Source of the DNA: CAYNEO01 sp964396245
GTDB taxonomy: Bacteria > Zixibacteria > MSB-5A5 > GN15 > FEB-12
DNA: 60,752 nucleotides
Direction of reading: 5' to 3'
Assembly (NCBI GenBank): GCA_964396245.1
Contig: CAYNEO010000019.1
Span: 1-60,752, forward strand
Shown here in pieces: positions 16,902 through 25,613 of this stretch. A program made the position numbers and the translations under genes. Within the stretch, counting starts at the first letter, position 1. Each line of letters opens with the position of its first letter. Below the pieces are notes generated by a model. It ran no database searches and had not been told where the DNA came from. It saw only the letters and a program-made list of their open reading frames with translations.

Positions 16902-17944
16902 TGGCGCTACAGGTATTAATCCGAACGCCGAACCACCTTGGCGATTGTATCATGGCGCTGCCTATGATCAACGAGGCCAGGGAAGCCTATCCGGGTTCGA
17001 GCGTGACGGTGCTCGTGCCCGATTATCTCGCGGATATCTACGAGTCAAATCCGGCCATCGACAGGCTGATCCAGATCCCGGCGAAATATGTGCACGGGCT
17101 CATTGCCGTCAAGAAGATCACCGATCTGATATCGCCTCATAATTTCGATATCGGTTATATCCTGCCGCCGTCGTTTGGCGCCGCGTCCTCGTTCAAGCTT
17201 GGCGGCGTCAAGGAACGGATCGGATATATCGCCGACGGGCGACGGCTGTTGCTGAGCAAACCCCTGGCGCTGCCGACTCCGCTCAATTCGGAACATCGCT
17301 CCGAAGTGTATTTCAATCTCCTGCGACGGGGAGCGCCAACGTCGTTGCCTTATGTCAAGCCCAAGCTGTTTCTCAACGATGCCGATATCGCTCACGCTGT
17401 TGAATTGCTGGGTGATTTTGGCATTGGTCCGGAAGATCGTTACGTGGTCGTTGCGCACCGGGCGGTCGCGGAATCACGCCGCTGGGGAACGGCGAACTAT
17501 ACCGAGTTGTCGCGCCGCCTGACGACCGAGTTCGATACCAAGGTCGTCCTGGTCGGCGGGGGCGATGACCGTCCGAGCGGCGAAGAGATCATCGAAAGTA
17601 TCGGCGGTGGTAACGTGTTCAATCTCGCGGGTAAAACGAGTCTTCGTGAATCGGCAGCGATCATGTCACGGGCGCGGTTGTTTATTGGCAATGACTCGGG
17701 ACCTGCGCATCTGGCGGCCGCGGTCGGTACACCGCTGGTAGTTCTTTCAGGTGCGGATGATCCCAAAGAAACCTCGCCCATCTCAAACCAGAAGCGGTTG
17801 TTGTACCTCAGCTATCTCAAATGCATTAGTTGCGTCAAGAATAAATGTCCGCTGAAAGGGGAGGAGCATATGGCGTGTATGCGCGGAATTTCGGTGGATA
17901 TGGTCATGAAGCAGGCCGGAGAAGCCCTTCAGGCTTTGTCCTGA
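16901..17944 (+). CDS. Glycosyltransferase family 9, heptosyltransferase-like
   Basis: A 347-aa GT9 enzyme that probably adds heptose to the LPS inner core from ADP-heptose. The family opening is present (LIRTPNHLGDCIMALPMI), as are the nucleotide-sugar binding segment (FIGNDSGPAHLAAAVGTPLVVLSG) and C-terminal cysteines in the RfaF-like pattern (CISCVKNKCPLKGEEHMACM). These suggest heptosyltransferase II (waaF) more than waaC, but this is a family-level guess. Its ATG shares one base with the TolC stop codon (TAATG), so it is coupled to the efflux operon. rfaE1 and rfaE2 a few kb away supply the donor pathway. Confidence 0.85.
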   Translation: MALQVLIRTPNHLGDCIMALPMINEAREAYPGSSVTVLVPDYLADIYESNPAIDRLIQIPAKYVHGLIAVKKITDLISPHNFDIGYILPPSFGAASSFKLGGVKERIGYIADGRRLLLSKPLALPTPLNSEHRSEVYFNLLRRGAPTSLPYVKPKLFLNDADIAHAVELLGDFGIGPEDRYVVVAHRAVAESRRWGTANYTELSRRLTTEFDTKVVLVGGGDDRPSGEEIIESIGGGNVFNLAGKTSLRESAAIMSRARLFIGNDSGPAHLAAAVGTPLVVLSGADDPKETSPISNQKRLLYLSYLKCISCVKNKCPLKGEEHMACMRGISVDMVMKQAGEALQALS

Positions 17945-17987
17945 AGATTGAATCGCCGCGGAAGGGGCGACGGGTTCGACGGGAGAT

Positions 17988-18419
17988 TTAGCGGTCGGCT
18001 GCCTGCTGGCGAAATCTCAGCTTTTTTTCCCGCCGGGCACTCAACGACCGGAGCGTCTGAGCTATCTCCATATTCTTGAACGGCTTGGTGATAAAGCAGT
18101 CCGCCCCCACCTCGAGCGCCATCCGGGGACCTATCCGTCCCGAGTACGCGGTTATCAGCAGCACCATTGTCTCCGGATACTGAGCCTTTATGGCTTTGAG
18201 CAGTTCGATGCCGTCCATTCGAGGCATCTTGACGTCTGAAATGACGAATTGATAGCTTGTCTTCGCCAGCATTTCCAGGGCTTCCTGACCATCCCCGGCT
18301 TCATCGACAGAATAGCCCTCCCTTTCCACGATTTTCACCAGTATTTCGCGTATCAGCTCTTGATCGTCAACTACGAGAACGGATTCTGTCGATTTCATGG
18401 ACGCCTGTTTCCCCGCCAT
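17988..18419 (-). CDS. Stand-alone receiver-domain response regulator
   Basis: A 143-aa CheY-like protein with a single REC domain: acidic pair VVDDQ near residue 19, phospho-acceptor D62 in FVISDVKMP, switch threonine in LLITAYSG and the invariant lysine in FITKPF. There is no DNA-binding output domain, only a basic C-terminal tail (RREKKLRFRQQ). It therefore acts through protein contacts or as a phosphorelay intermediate. No kinase is adjacent. ATG 18419 is used; an internal ATG at residue 8 is an alternative. Confidence 0.9.
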   Translation of the reverse strand: MAGKQASMKSTESVLVVDDQELIREILVKIVEREGYSVDEAGDGQEALEMLAKTSYQFVISDVKMPRMDGIELLKAIKAQYPETMVLLITAYSGRIGPRMALEVGADCFITKPFKNMEIAQTLRSLSARREKKLRFRQQAADR

Positions 18420-18541
18420 GAGAAGTTACAGTTTTAACCGGGGCTCCTTTAGACGTAATATCGGCCGGTTTGGTGAATCAGTTTAGCAGGGCGGAATGTC
18501 AGTCTTGATTTGGCAAAAATCGCCTGAACAGGCAGGTCGGG

Positions 18542-18766
18542 TTATTTGGTGGTGAAAAACTGAAAATATGCGAGGATCAGCAGAACCAGCGTGAAAAGAA
18601 TGCCGGTTAGAAAGCCGTGGCGGAAGGTATCATATTTCGAGTAGAAGTTCTTCCCGGGCTTCTGATAGGTGGTAAGGTCGGAGTGGCAGTGCCGGCATAT
18701 GATTGCGCCCGCCGTAATCGGTTCCTTGCAGAACGGGCATCTTGTCATCTGCTTCGCTACGGTCAT
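18542..18766 (-). CDS. Small zinc-ribbon membrane protein
   Basis: A protein of about 74 aa with one zinc ribbon at the N-terminus (CPFCKEP ... CRHCHSD, two CxxC pairs) and one C-terminal transmembrane helix (FLTGILFTLVLLILAYF). The topology suggests a cytoplasmic zinc ribbon tethered to the inner membrane. Such small zinc-ribbon/TM proteins are common and functionally uncharacterised. The start is ambiguous: ATG 18766 is used here, ATG 18748 is immediately before the ribbon, and ATG 18802 would add a non-conserved leader. It lies between the receiver protein and the DUF3467 gene on the same strand. Confidence 0.65.
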   Translation of the reverse strand: MTVAKQMTRCPFCKEPITAGAIICRHCHSDLTTYQKPGKNFYSKYDTFRHGFLTGILFTLVLLILAYFQFFTTK

Positions 18767-18882
18767 ACCGAAAAGAAAAGACCGACGCTGTCCGGAAATC
18801 AACTAAAATTGGTATCGTGGCCAACGAGGGAAGAACGACCTGTAAAACCACCAGAAAGACACCGCCGTACGTTGCTCGACAG

Positions 18883-19209
18883 TCAGGCGTCTTCTTCCGG
18901 CATATCGCTGCCGGATTCAAAGCCGATGGGCTTGGAAGTCTGGTTGGGGCTGCCGAACAACTTGATTTCGCCGTACTGCTTTTCAAACTTGGAGATATTA
19001 TCGCCGAGTGCGTTGTAGAGCATCTTGGCGTGCATCGGAGTCATGATGATCCTCGCCTGCACGCGGGCTTTAGGCGCACGCGGCATGACGCGGGCGAAAT
19101 CGATGATGATCTCGGTGGGTGAATGAGCAATCATGGCGAGATTGGCGTAAAGCCCTTCGGCTTCTTTTTCACCCAGCTCGATATTGATCTGTTGCTGCGG
19201 TCTGTTCAT
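18883..19209 (-). CDS. DUF3467-family protein
   Basis: A 108-aa protein of the DUF3467 family: INIELGEKEAEGLYANLAMIAHSPTEIIIDF, then RVQARIIMTPMHAKMLYNAL. The family is widespread and of unknown function; the sequence shows no catalytic motif or membrane segment. A strong ribosome binding site (AAAGGAGAG) precedes ATG 19209, and a good promoter lies 55 bases upstream (19264-19291). It appears to be the first gene of a short minus-strand set running to the receiver protein. Confidence 0.85.
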   Translation of the reverse strand: MNRPQQQINIELGEKEAEGLYANLAMIAHSPTEIIIDFARVMPRAPKARVQARIIMTPMHAKMLYNALGDNISKFEKQYGEIKLFGSPNQTSKPIGFESGSDMPEEDA

Positions 19210-19263
19210 GACGCTCTCCTTTATTTTCAGCCGCTGACTTTCTTTTCTTGTACAAGGTAAGAC

Positions 19264-19291
19264 ATTGTAATATATTTACCGCTCAAGTCAA
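19264..19291 (-). promoter_or_regulatory. Sigma70-type promoter for the DUF3467 gene
   Basis: Read on the minus strand: TTGACT (19291-19286), a 16-base spacer and TACAAT (19269-19264). Five of six consensus bases match in each box. The leader to ATG 19209 is about 50 bases and carries the AAAGGAGAG ribosome binding site. Confidence 0.65.
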
Positions 19292-19353
19292 CCGAATTGT
19301 CCGCGGACGCCTGATGCCCCCGGTGTCGTACACTCCGCGCAGAGTTGAAATGT

Positions 19354-20388
19354 ATGCCCATAAACGGTGACAAAATACTGGACGTGACCCGGCGTGTCGG
19401 CCGCGCCAAGATTTTAATTCTCGGCGACGTGATGCTCGACGAATACCTGTTCGGGTCGGTGGATAGGATTTCACCCGAAGCTCCGGTTCCCGTGGTCGAG
19501 ATTACTTCGACGCGTATGCTGGTCGGAGGTGCGGCCAACGTGGCCGCGAATATCCGGTCACTGGGCGACGAGCCGATACTGGTCGGCGCTACCGGTACCG
19601 ACGATGCCGCCGAAAAGTTGATCGGGCTTCTCCGCGAGAAGGGGATCAGTTCCGATTACCTGATAACGGATCCGAATCGACAGACCACGATCAAGACACG
19701 GATCATCGCCCACAGCCAGCAGGTTGTGCGCGCCGATCGCGAGAATCGCGATCCGCTGAAACCGGAGCTCGAGAGACTCGTGATCGAGCGACTCATGTCG
19801 GTGGTCGACCAGATCAGCGCCGTGATCATTTCCGACTATGGAAAAGGTGTCGTTACGAAAACACTCCTCGAACAGGTGGTTGCTATCTGCAACGAGCGTG
19901 ACATCTTTGTGGCGGTTGATCCGAAAGAAACCAACTTCCACAACTATCGAAGCGTTTCGCTGATTACTCCCAACCATCACGAGGCCGGCTTCGCGTACGG
20001 TCGCAAAATCGCCACGGAAAAGGATCTGCTTATTGTGGGCACCGGGCTGCTGGAGAAACTCGACGCCCGGTCGATGCTGATAACGCGAGGCGCACAGGGT
20101 ATGTCGTTGTTCGCCCGCGATTGTGAACCGACTCATATCCCCACGTTCGCGCGCCAGGTGTTCGATGTTACGGGCGCCGGCGACACGGTGATAGCGACCT
20201 TTGTTGCGGCTGTCAGTGCCGGGGCGGACCTTGTCGAAGCGGCGGTCATGGCCAATGCCGGCGCCGGCTACACGGTCGGGGAAATCGGCACCGCCACGGT
20301 CACCGTGAAGCAGTTGCAGGCCGAACTCGAGCGGAATATCCGAAACGGTAATCTGACCGCGGCCATCACGAATCACGTCAACGGATAA
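19354..20388 (+). CDS. rfaE1: D-glycero-beta-D-manno-heptose-7-phosphate kinase (HldE kinase half)
   Basis: A PfkB/ribokinase-family kinase making heptose 1,7-bisphosphate for ADP-heptose and LPS core synthesis. Conserved segments: ILGDVMLDEYLFGSVDRISP, GGAANVAANI (sugar binding), IISDYGKGV, and FDVTGAGDTVIATF, whose GAGD aspartate is the catalytic base. The length of 344 aa equals the N-terminal half of E. coli HldE; the adenylyltransferase half is a separate gene at 21373. ATG 19354 is used; an in-frame TTG at 19345 is less likely. An unrelated exported protein gene separates the two halves. Confidence 0.93.
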   Translation: MPINGDKILDVTRRVGRAKILILGDVMLDEYLFGSVDRISPEAPVPVVEITSTRMLVGGAANVAANIRSLGDEPILVGATGTDDAAEKLIGLLREKGISSDYLITDPNRQTTIKTRIIAHSQQVVRADRENRDPLKPELERLVIERLMSVVDQISAVIISDYGKGVVTKTLLEQVVAICNERDIFVAVDPKETNFHNYRSVSLITPNHHEAGFAYGRKIATEKDLLIVGTGLLEKLDARSMLITRGAQGMSLFARDCEPTHIPTFARQVFDVTGAGDTVIATFVAAVSAGADLVEAAVMANAGAGYTVGEIGTATVTVKQLQAELERNIRNGNLTAAITNHVNG

Positions 20389-20401
20389 TCGAGGTTCTCC
20401 C

Positions 20402-21343
20402 GTGAGACTGTCTTTAACGCGTATCGTTATATTAATTTCTTTTGTCGGGCTGCTGGTCGGAGACACGGCAAGGTCGGCGACGTTTACCTTTGCGCCACCC
20501 GATTCAACCGAGGTGCACGGCACCGTCACGAGCCAGCGGATGCGGTTCACTGATTCGGTTCAAGGACCGGTCGACTCGACGAGCGAAACGCTGTTCCGTC
20601 TTTTCTTGGTCACGCCGAGCGGCTACGAAATGATTCAGCAGCCGCTATCGATTATTACACGTCGTAACGGCCAGGTAACCAAGAACCCACTTTTTGGTAT
20701 TTTGGCTGACACCGAGATAAAATACCGGCTTGATTCCAACGGCTACGCACGGCATGTCAGCGGCTATGAGGATGTCCGGAAAAAAGCCGAGGAAATGTTG
20801 CCTCAGTATGCTGATGCCATTCGTAAGTCAATGGACCCAAAGCTGATGGCCGAGGAAGAGCAGGCTCGGTGGAACGCTCAGGTACCGATTCTCTCGGGAA
20901 AGCAGGCCAAACCGGGAGACATTGCGTACGGCACCGTAACCGCACCGCTTCCGGACGGCTCCCGATTGAACGTGTATGTCGTCTGTACGGTGACCGACAC
21001 ATCACGGGTCGAAGGCGAGCTCATCGCGCATATTGATCACAAATCCGACAGTGAATTTGAACGCTTGGCGAAGACGCTTGGAAGATCGACTGAAGAACTT
21101 GCTGAAGCGATGAATCTGCCGGACAGCGTACTCGGCGGCAACAACGAGAGTCGGCAAGGAGACACCCGCACGTCCATGCAGTTCACAATTGAGGTGGCGA
21201 CTATGCTTGTTCGTGAGCAGCATTCACGCACCGAGACAACGATCACCGTTGTCGGTCCGGACAACCGTATGCGCCATATACGTCAGGTTAAGTCAGAGGA
21301 TATCGAGTTTGGCCGGCAGCAGATCCGGGAGTCTTCGAAATAG
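20402..21343 (+). CDS. Exported protein of unknown function
   Basis: A 313-aa protein with a signal peptide (MRLSLTRIVILISFVGLLVG, cleavage near ARSA). I recognise no domain. The mature part alternates beta-rich segments (ATFTFAPPDSTEVHGTV, QRMRFTD) with a charged helical stretch (about residues 125-165), and has one region that could be a small helical domain (SEFERLAKTLGRSTEELAE). Start codon is GTG 20402, 14 bases after rfaE1. It sits between the two halves of the heptose-activation pathway, which suggests co-transcription but does not prove a role in LPS. Confidence 0.7.
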   Translation: MRLSLTRIVILISFVGLLVGDTARSATFTFAPPDSTEVHGTVTSQRMRFTDSVQGPVDSTSETLFRLFLVTPSGYEMIQQPLSIITRRNGQVTKNPLFGILADTEIKYRLDSNGYARHVSGYEDVRKKAEEMLPQYADAIRKSMDPKLMAEEEQARWNAQVPILSGKQAKPGDIAYGTVTAPLPDGSRLNVYVVCTVTDTSRVEGELIAHIDHKSDSEFERLAKTLGRSTEELAEAMNLPDSVLGGNNESRQGDTRTSMQFTIEVATMLVREQHSRTETTITVVGPDNRMRHIRQVKSEDIEFGRQQIRESSK

Positions 21344-21372
21344 TCAAATCCAGCCGGTATCGGGGTAGACCG

Positions 21373-21843
21373 ATGAAGAATCTCATTCCACGACGACAAG
21401 TACGCTCACTCATTCGTCGCCTCAAGCGAAGGGGCGAGCGGATTGTGTTTACAAATGGAGTTTTTGATATACTGCATCGCGGGCACGTAGACTATCTCGC
21501 TCGGGCGAAGTCGTACGGTGACGTGCTCATTGTCGGTCTCAACAGCGACGCTTCGACTCGAAGATTAAAGGGACCTGATCGACCGCTTCAGAAGCAGAAC
21601 GACCGAGCCGCGGTGTTGCTGGCGCTGTGCGCGGTTGATTATGTAGTCATCTTTGGTGAAGATACCCCCGACAAGCTGATTCGAGAAGTAAAGCCCGACG
21701 TTCTTGTCAAGGGGGCGGACTACAAGCTGTCAGAAATAGTCGGGGCCGATTTCGTGAAATCCTACGCCGGGAGTGTTCGGAGAGTCTCTCTCACCAAAGC
21801 GCGTTCGACCAGCCGGCTGGTGCGGAAGCTTTCGCGCGGCTGA
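21373..21843 (+). CDS. rfaE2: D-glycero-beta-D-manno-heptose 1-phosphate adenylyltransferase (HldE C-terminal half)
   Basis: A 156-aa nucleotidyltransferase forming ADP-heptose from heptose 1-phosphate. The fold signature is clear: FTNGVFDILHRGHVDYL with the HxGH active site (HRGH), then VGLNSDASTRRLKGPDRP and the nucleotide-contacting region PDVLVKGADY. It complements the kinase gene at 19354. In E. coli these are one fused protein; here they are split and separated by about 980 bases. The bisphosphate phosphatase GmhB and isomerase GmhA are not in the window. Confidence 0.93.
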   Translation: MKNLIPRRQVRSLIRRLKRRGERIVFTNGVFDILHRGHVDYLARAKSYGDVLIVGLNSDASTRRLKGPDRPLQKQNDRAAVLLALCAVDYVVIFGEDTPDKLIREVKPDVLVKGADYKLSEIVGADFVKSYAGSVRRVSLTKARSTSRLVRKLSRG

Positions 21844-21902
21844 AGCCGGTTACCCACTTGCCTGTTGCGCCCAGAGCAGAAAACCCCCTTATTGCGGCAT
21901 CT

Positions 21903-22535
21903 ATGATAGAACAGCACGGTTCTGAGACCGAATCATTGCAGAATCGCCTGGCGGCGCGCGGCTATTGGCCGGCTCGCGCGGCAAGGGCGATCGCCGACGG
22001 CAAATATTCGCAGGCGGTCGAAATCTGCCGCGAATACGTGCCCGAGAATCCGGGGTTGATTTCGGGTCGCCTGATGTATGGCCGCGCCCTCCAATCGTCG
22101 GGACAGCTGGAACGGGCCGAAGAGCAGTTCCATTTTGTGCTGGCCGCCGACCCGGACAACCTGGTAGCGTTGAAGTGTCTCGCCGATATCCGCTTCGCTG
22201 CGGGCGACGAACTGACGGCAATGGCCAATTACGGCCGGATTCTCGAAATTGATCCGTTCTGTCGCGGGCTTCGAAACGAACTGGCGGACCGTTCGAGAGA
22301 AACGACAAGAACAATTTCGATCAAGCGCGGATCAGAAGCGAAAAAACAGGTCGATCAGGTGACCTTGCGGGCCTTGCCGTTCGTGACCGAAACGGTCGGC
22401 GATCTGTATCTCGCGCAGGGGCATCCGCGACTGGCGGCAGAGGTGTTTCGGGCGCTGACGATCAATTCCAATGATCCCCGGTTACTGCAGAAACTGGAAC
22501 AGGCCGAAGGCCGAATCAAGGAGAAAGGCAACTGA
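21903..22535 (+). CDS. TPR-repeat protein
   Basis: A protein of about 210 aa with tetratricopeptide-like helices (ARAIADGKYSQAVEICREYV ... YGRALQSSGQLERAEEQFHF ... LADIRFAAGDELTAMANYGR). There is no signal peptide, so it is probably cytosolic and acts in protein-protein contacts. A final TPR-like unit (VGDLYLAQGHPRLAAEVFRA) follows a short basic linker. ATG 21903 is chosen; an in-frame TTG at 21858 is possible. It is tightly followed by the M24 peptidase gene (2 bases between stop and ATG). Confidence 0.7.
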   Translation: MIEQHGSETESLQNRLAARGYWPARAARAIADGKYSQAVEICREYVPENPGLISGRLMYGRALQSSGQLERAEEQFHFVLAADPDNLVALKCLADIRFAAGDELTAMANYGRILEIDPFCRGLRNELADRSRETTRTISIKRGSEAKKQVDQVTLRALPFVTETVGDLYLAQGHPRLAAEVFRALTINSNDPRLLQKLEQAEGRIKEKGN

Positions 22536-22537
22536 GT

Positions 22538-23614
22538 ATGTCCAGAAAGCGCATTGATGAACTGCGAAAGAAACTGAAAGCGGAAAACCTCGACGGGATG
22601 GTAATCGCGTACGGCGATCATGTCAGGTATCTTACCGGTTACACCGGCAGCAACGGCCTGCTGGTGATTACCCTGCGCGAGGCTCGCTTTCTCACTGATT
22701 TCCGGTATGCCGACCAGGCCAGACAGCAAGTTAGCGGCGCCAAAGTATCGGTGATGAAAAAAGGCGATCTCATTGCCAGTCTCAGGGAATTCCCGGAACT
22801 GAACAAGAAGAACTATCGCTACGGGTATAGCTCGGAGTATATGACAGTGGCCGGCGCTAACAAGCTGCACCGGTCGCTTCCTGACGTGCTGCTCGTGCAG
22901 GCGGATGGTATCCTTGCCGAACTCGGATGGGTCAAGGACGCCGCCGAGGTGAAACTGATCGAGAAGGCGGCCAGAATCTCTGATATCGCGTTTGAGCGTA
23001 TTTTGAACATTATTGAGCCGGGAGTAAAAGAAAGAGAACTGGCGGCCGAATTGGAGTATCAGATGTTGATGCTCGGTTCCGAGAGGACCGCGTTCGAGAC
23101 AATCGTAGCCTCCGGTCCCCGCTCGGCTATGCCTCACGGAGTGGCATCGAGCCGGAAGATTAAGAAAGGGGACTTCATCACGTTTGATTTCGGCGCGACT
23201 GTCGGGGGGTATGTTTCGGATATCACCCGTACGGTCGTTCTCGGGAAAGCCTCGCCGCGGCAGAAGAAGATTTACGGGATAGTCCTGAAGGCTCAGCAGG
23301 CGGGAATTCGCAAGGTGAAAGCGGGCGTGAAAGCGGCGGATGTCGACAAAGTCTGCCGAAACATCATCACAAAAGCCGGTTTCGGCAAGAATTTCGGCCA
23401 TGGAACCGGCCATGGTATCGGCTACTATGTTCATGTGGGACCGAGACTTGCAGAGGTATCACAGGATATTTTGCGGGTTAACAACGTGGTCACTATCGAG
23501 CCTGGAATATATGTCTCCGGTTGGGGCGGCGTTCGCATCGAGGACGATGTTGTAGTGGGCAGAAATGGCGGACGAGTGCTGAACAAAGCCGAAAAAAAAT
23601 TGTTGGAACTATAA
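22538..23614 (+). CDS. M24-family Xaa-Pro aminopeptidase
   Basis: A 358-aa 'pita-bread' metallopeptidase, probably an Xaa-Pro aminopeptidase or dipeptidase. The N-terminal creatinase-like domain (LDGMVIAYGDHVRYLTGYTG) is followed by the catalytic domain with the five metal ligands in place: two Asp in FDFGATVGGYVSDITRT, His in HGTGHGIGYYVH, Glu in TIEPGIYV and Glu in RIEDDVVV. It should be a cytosolic dimetal enzyme that trims peptides with a penultimate proline. It is coupled to the upstream TPR gene and lies before accB. Confidence 0.92.
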   Translation: MSRKRIDELRKKLKAENLDGMVIAYGDHVRYLTGYTGSNGLLVITLREARFLTDFRYADQARQQVSGAKVSVMKKGDLIASLREFPELNKKNYRYGYSSEYMTVAGANKLHRSLPDVLLVQADGILAELGWVKDAAEVKLIEKAARISDIAFERILNIIEPGVKERELAAELEYQMLMLGSERTAFETIVASGPRSAMPHGVASSRKIKKGDFITFDFGATVGGYVSDITRTVVLGKASPRQKKIYGIVLKAQQAGIRKVKAGVKAADVDKVCRNIITKAGFGKNFGHGTGHGIGYYVHVGPRLAEVSQDILRVNNVVTIEPGIYVSGWGGVRIEDDVVVGRNGGRVLNKAEKKLLEL

Positions 23615-23705
23615 TCCAGGCTAAGTATACTTTTGTACTACCTTCATGTTAGTATTGAGTTTGGAGGGGCGACGTTGTCGTCTTTTCAGGCTTTGAGGTT
23701 TGAAT

Positions 23706-24197
23706 ATGTTTATGACTGAAAAATACATACGGACACTGATCCGGCTGGTGGAAGAATCTGATATCGACGCGCTCGAAGTGTCCAGCTGGGGCAGGAAGAT
23801 CAGGATTTCCGGCAAGGGAGCAGCCAATTCCAACGGGCACAGCAACGGCACGGTAGTCATGCAGGCGCCGAAGGAAGCCACACCGGCGGCGGCAAAAGCG
23901 GGAACGGCAGCGCCGCCGCCCGCGGCTGAAGCGCCGCCTGAGGACACTGCCGGGCTGGTGGAAATCAAGTCGCCCATGGTCGGCACCTTCTATGGTGCCC
24001 CGGCTCCGGATGCCGACCCGTACGTCTCGCTCAACGAAAAGATCGCGGTTGGACAGGTAGTGTGCATTGTCGAGGCCATGAAGCTGATGAACGAGATCGA
24101 GTCCGAAGTGAGCGGACGGGTAGTCAAGATTCTTGCAGAGAATGCCAAGCCGGTGGAGTTCGGCCAGGTCCTCTTTCTGGTTGACACCAAAGGCTAA
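23706..24197 (+). CDS. accB: Biotin carboxyl carrier protein of acetyl-CoA carboxylase
   Basis: BCCP carries the biotin that is carboxylated by AccC and delivers CO2 to the carboxyltransferase, the first step of fatty acid synthesis. The N-terminal region (YIRTLIRLVEESDIDALEVS) is typical, then an Ala/Pro-rich linker, then the biotinyl domain with EAMKLMNEI; the biotinylated lysine is K126 counted from ATG 23706. Starts at 23706 and 23712 are both possible. Unusually, a PilT-like ATPase gene separates it from accC. accA is far away (48586) and accD is not in the window. Confidence 0.95.
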   Translation: MFMTEKYIRTLIRLVEESDIDALEVSSWGRKIRISGKGAANSNGHSNGTVVMQAPKEATPAAAKAGTAAPPPAAEAPPEDTAGLVEIKSPMVGTFYGAPAPDADPYVSLNEKIAVGQVVCIVEAMKLMNEIESEVSGRVVKILAENAKPVEFGQVLFLVDTKG

Positions 24198-24223
24198 TCA
24201 ATCCTGACGGGAAAGGGAAGTCC

Positions 24224-25384
24224 ATGAATCTCAAGCAGATGCTGGTTGAGATGCTCAACCGCAAAGCATCCGACCTTCACATCCGTGTCGGAATTCGCCC
24301 TCACCTTCGGGTGAACGGCCGCCTCGAACAGATCGCGACCGACCCCATTACGATCGACCGGATGGAACAGATTGTCGGACAGATCCTCAATGAGAGGCAG
24401 CTGGAACGATTTCAGCGCAAAAACGAGATGGACCTCGCGCTATCGGTCGCCAAGCTCGGCCGATTCCGTATCAACCTGTTCCGCCAGCGCGGCACGACCG
24501 GTGTCGCTATCCGTGCTGTCAATACCCAGGTGCCGACGTTCAGTGAATTGAATCTTCCCGAACCCGTGAAGAATCTCGCCCGCGAGCATCGCGGTCTTGT
24601 TATCGTGACTGGAACGACCGGCTCCGGCAAATCGACTACCCTGGCGGCGGTGATCGAGGAAATGAACGCCAATCGGTCCGTCAACATCCTCACAGTTGAA
24701 GACCCGATCGAGTATATTTATCGCGACAAGAAATCGATCATCTCGCAGCGCGAAGTCGGCGGGGATACCGAATCGTTTGCGTCGGCGCTCCGTCACGCCT
24801 TCCGTCAGGATCCGGACGTAATTCTGATTGGTGAGGTCCGCGATCTCGAGACGATGTCAATCGCCCTGACGGCGGCGGATACCGGCCACCTGGTATTAAC
24901 AACGCTGCACACGCTGAACGTTGTCGAGACGGTCACGCGTATCATATCGTTTTTCCCGCCGCACCAGCATGACCAGATTCGGCTGCTGCTGGCCGGCACG
25001 CTGAAATCTATCGTCTGTCAGCGGCTCCTGGCGCGTTCCGATATGCCGGGCCGGGTGCCGGCACTGGAGGTTCTGATCGGCACCGGCGCTATCAGGGAGT
25101 GTATTATCGACCCGACCAAGACAAACGATATCCCGGATCTCGTTGCCGATGGTCACGTCCAGTATGGCATGCAGACGTTTGACCAGTCGATCATGAACCT
25201 GTACAAGCACGGGATGATCTCCTTCGAGGAAGCCATGGCCAATGCGACCAATCCCGATGATTTCGACCTTCGCCTCAAGGGGATTAAGGGTGCGGCCGAC
25301 CGCTGGCAGGACGAAAAGGAAGAAACCGCTTCCGGCGGCGGGAAGGACGAGCCGAAGGATATCGGCGGCTTTAACAAATACTGA
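24224..25384 (+). CDS. PilT-like type IV pilus retraction ATPase
   Basis: A 386-aa secretion-superfamily hexameric ATPase. The N-terminal domain (KASDLHIRVGIRPHLRVNG) precedes a RecA-like core with Walker A GTTGSGKST, Walker B VILIGEVRD and His box LVLTTLHT. The PilT signature that reads AIRNLI in classical PilT is AIRECIIDPTK here, so it is a divergent PilT/PilU-type protein. About 30 polar residues form a C-terminal tail. It would power twitching motility or pilus retraction, but no other pilus genes lie nearby; its position between accB and accC is probably only an operon accident. A terminator follows. Confidence 0.9.
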   Translation: MNLKQMLVEMLNRKASDLHIRVGIRPHLRVNGRLEQIATDPITIDRMEQIVGQILNERQLERFQRKNEMDLALSVAKLGRFRINLFRQRGTTGVAIRAVNTQVPTFSELNLPEPVKNLAREHRGLVIVTGTTGSGKSTTLAAVIEEMNANRSVNILTVEDPIEYIYRDKKSIISQREVGGDTESFASALRHAFRQDPDVILIGEVRDLETMSIALTAADTGHLVLTTLHTLNVVETVTRIISFFPPHQHDQIRLLLAGTLKSIVCQRLLARSDMPGRVPALEVLIGTGAIRECIIDPTKTNDIPDLVADGHVQYGMQTFDQSIMNLYKHGMISFEEAMANATNPDDFDLRLKGIKGAADRWQDEKEETASGGGKDEPKDIGGFNKY

Positions 25385-25408
25385 TTGTTACACGGACGTC
25401 AAAACATC

Positions 25409-25447
25409 GAACCCTGCCGGGCTGACACCAGCGACAGGGTTCTTTTT
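25409..25447 (+). terminator. Rho-independent terminator after the pilT-like gene
   Basis: GAACCCTG (25409-25416) pairs with CAGGGTTC (25435-25442), followed by TTTTTG. It separates the accB-pilT transcript from accC, which has its own promoter. Confidence 0.85.
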
Positions 25448-25573
25448 GTTGCCTGAAAGAACCAATTACAGCCGTAAACGTTTAATCACGAAATGCGACA
25501 ACGGCGGGATTTTCGGCCGGTCAATGCACTGCCCCCGGGGGATCGGATGCGCAGATGAAATTCCGGTTCCCTA

Positions 25574-25602
25574 TTGTCCTTTGCGGGAAAAACAGTTATT
25601 AT
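25574..25602 (+). promoter_or_regulatory. Candidate sigma70 promoter of accC
   Basis: TTGTCC (25574-25579), a 17-base spacer and TATTAT (25597-25602). The -10 lies inside the palindrome at 25592-25608, so a protein bound there would block transcription. The leader to TTG 25662 is about 50 bases. Confidence 0.55.
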
Positions 25603-25608
25603 AACTGT
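25592..25608. promoter_or_regulatory. Palindromic operator candidate over the accC -10 box
   Basis: ACAGTTA and TAACTGT are exact inverted arms around TTA. The site overlaps the predicted -10. A lipid-responsive or biotin-responsive repressor would be a natural candidate, but no regulator is identified in the window. Confidence 0.5.
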
Positions 25609-25613
25609 CCCTA

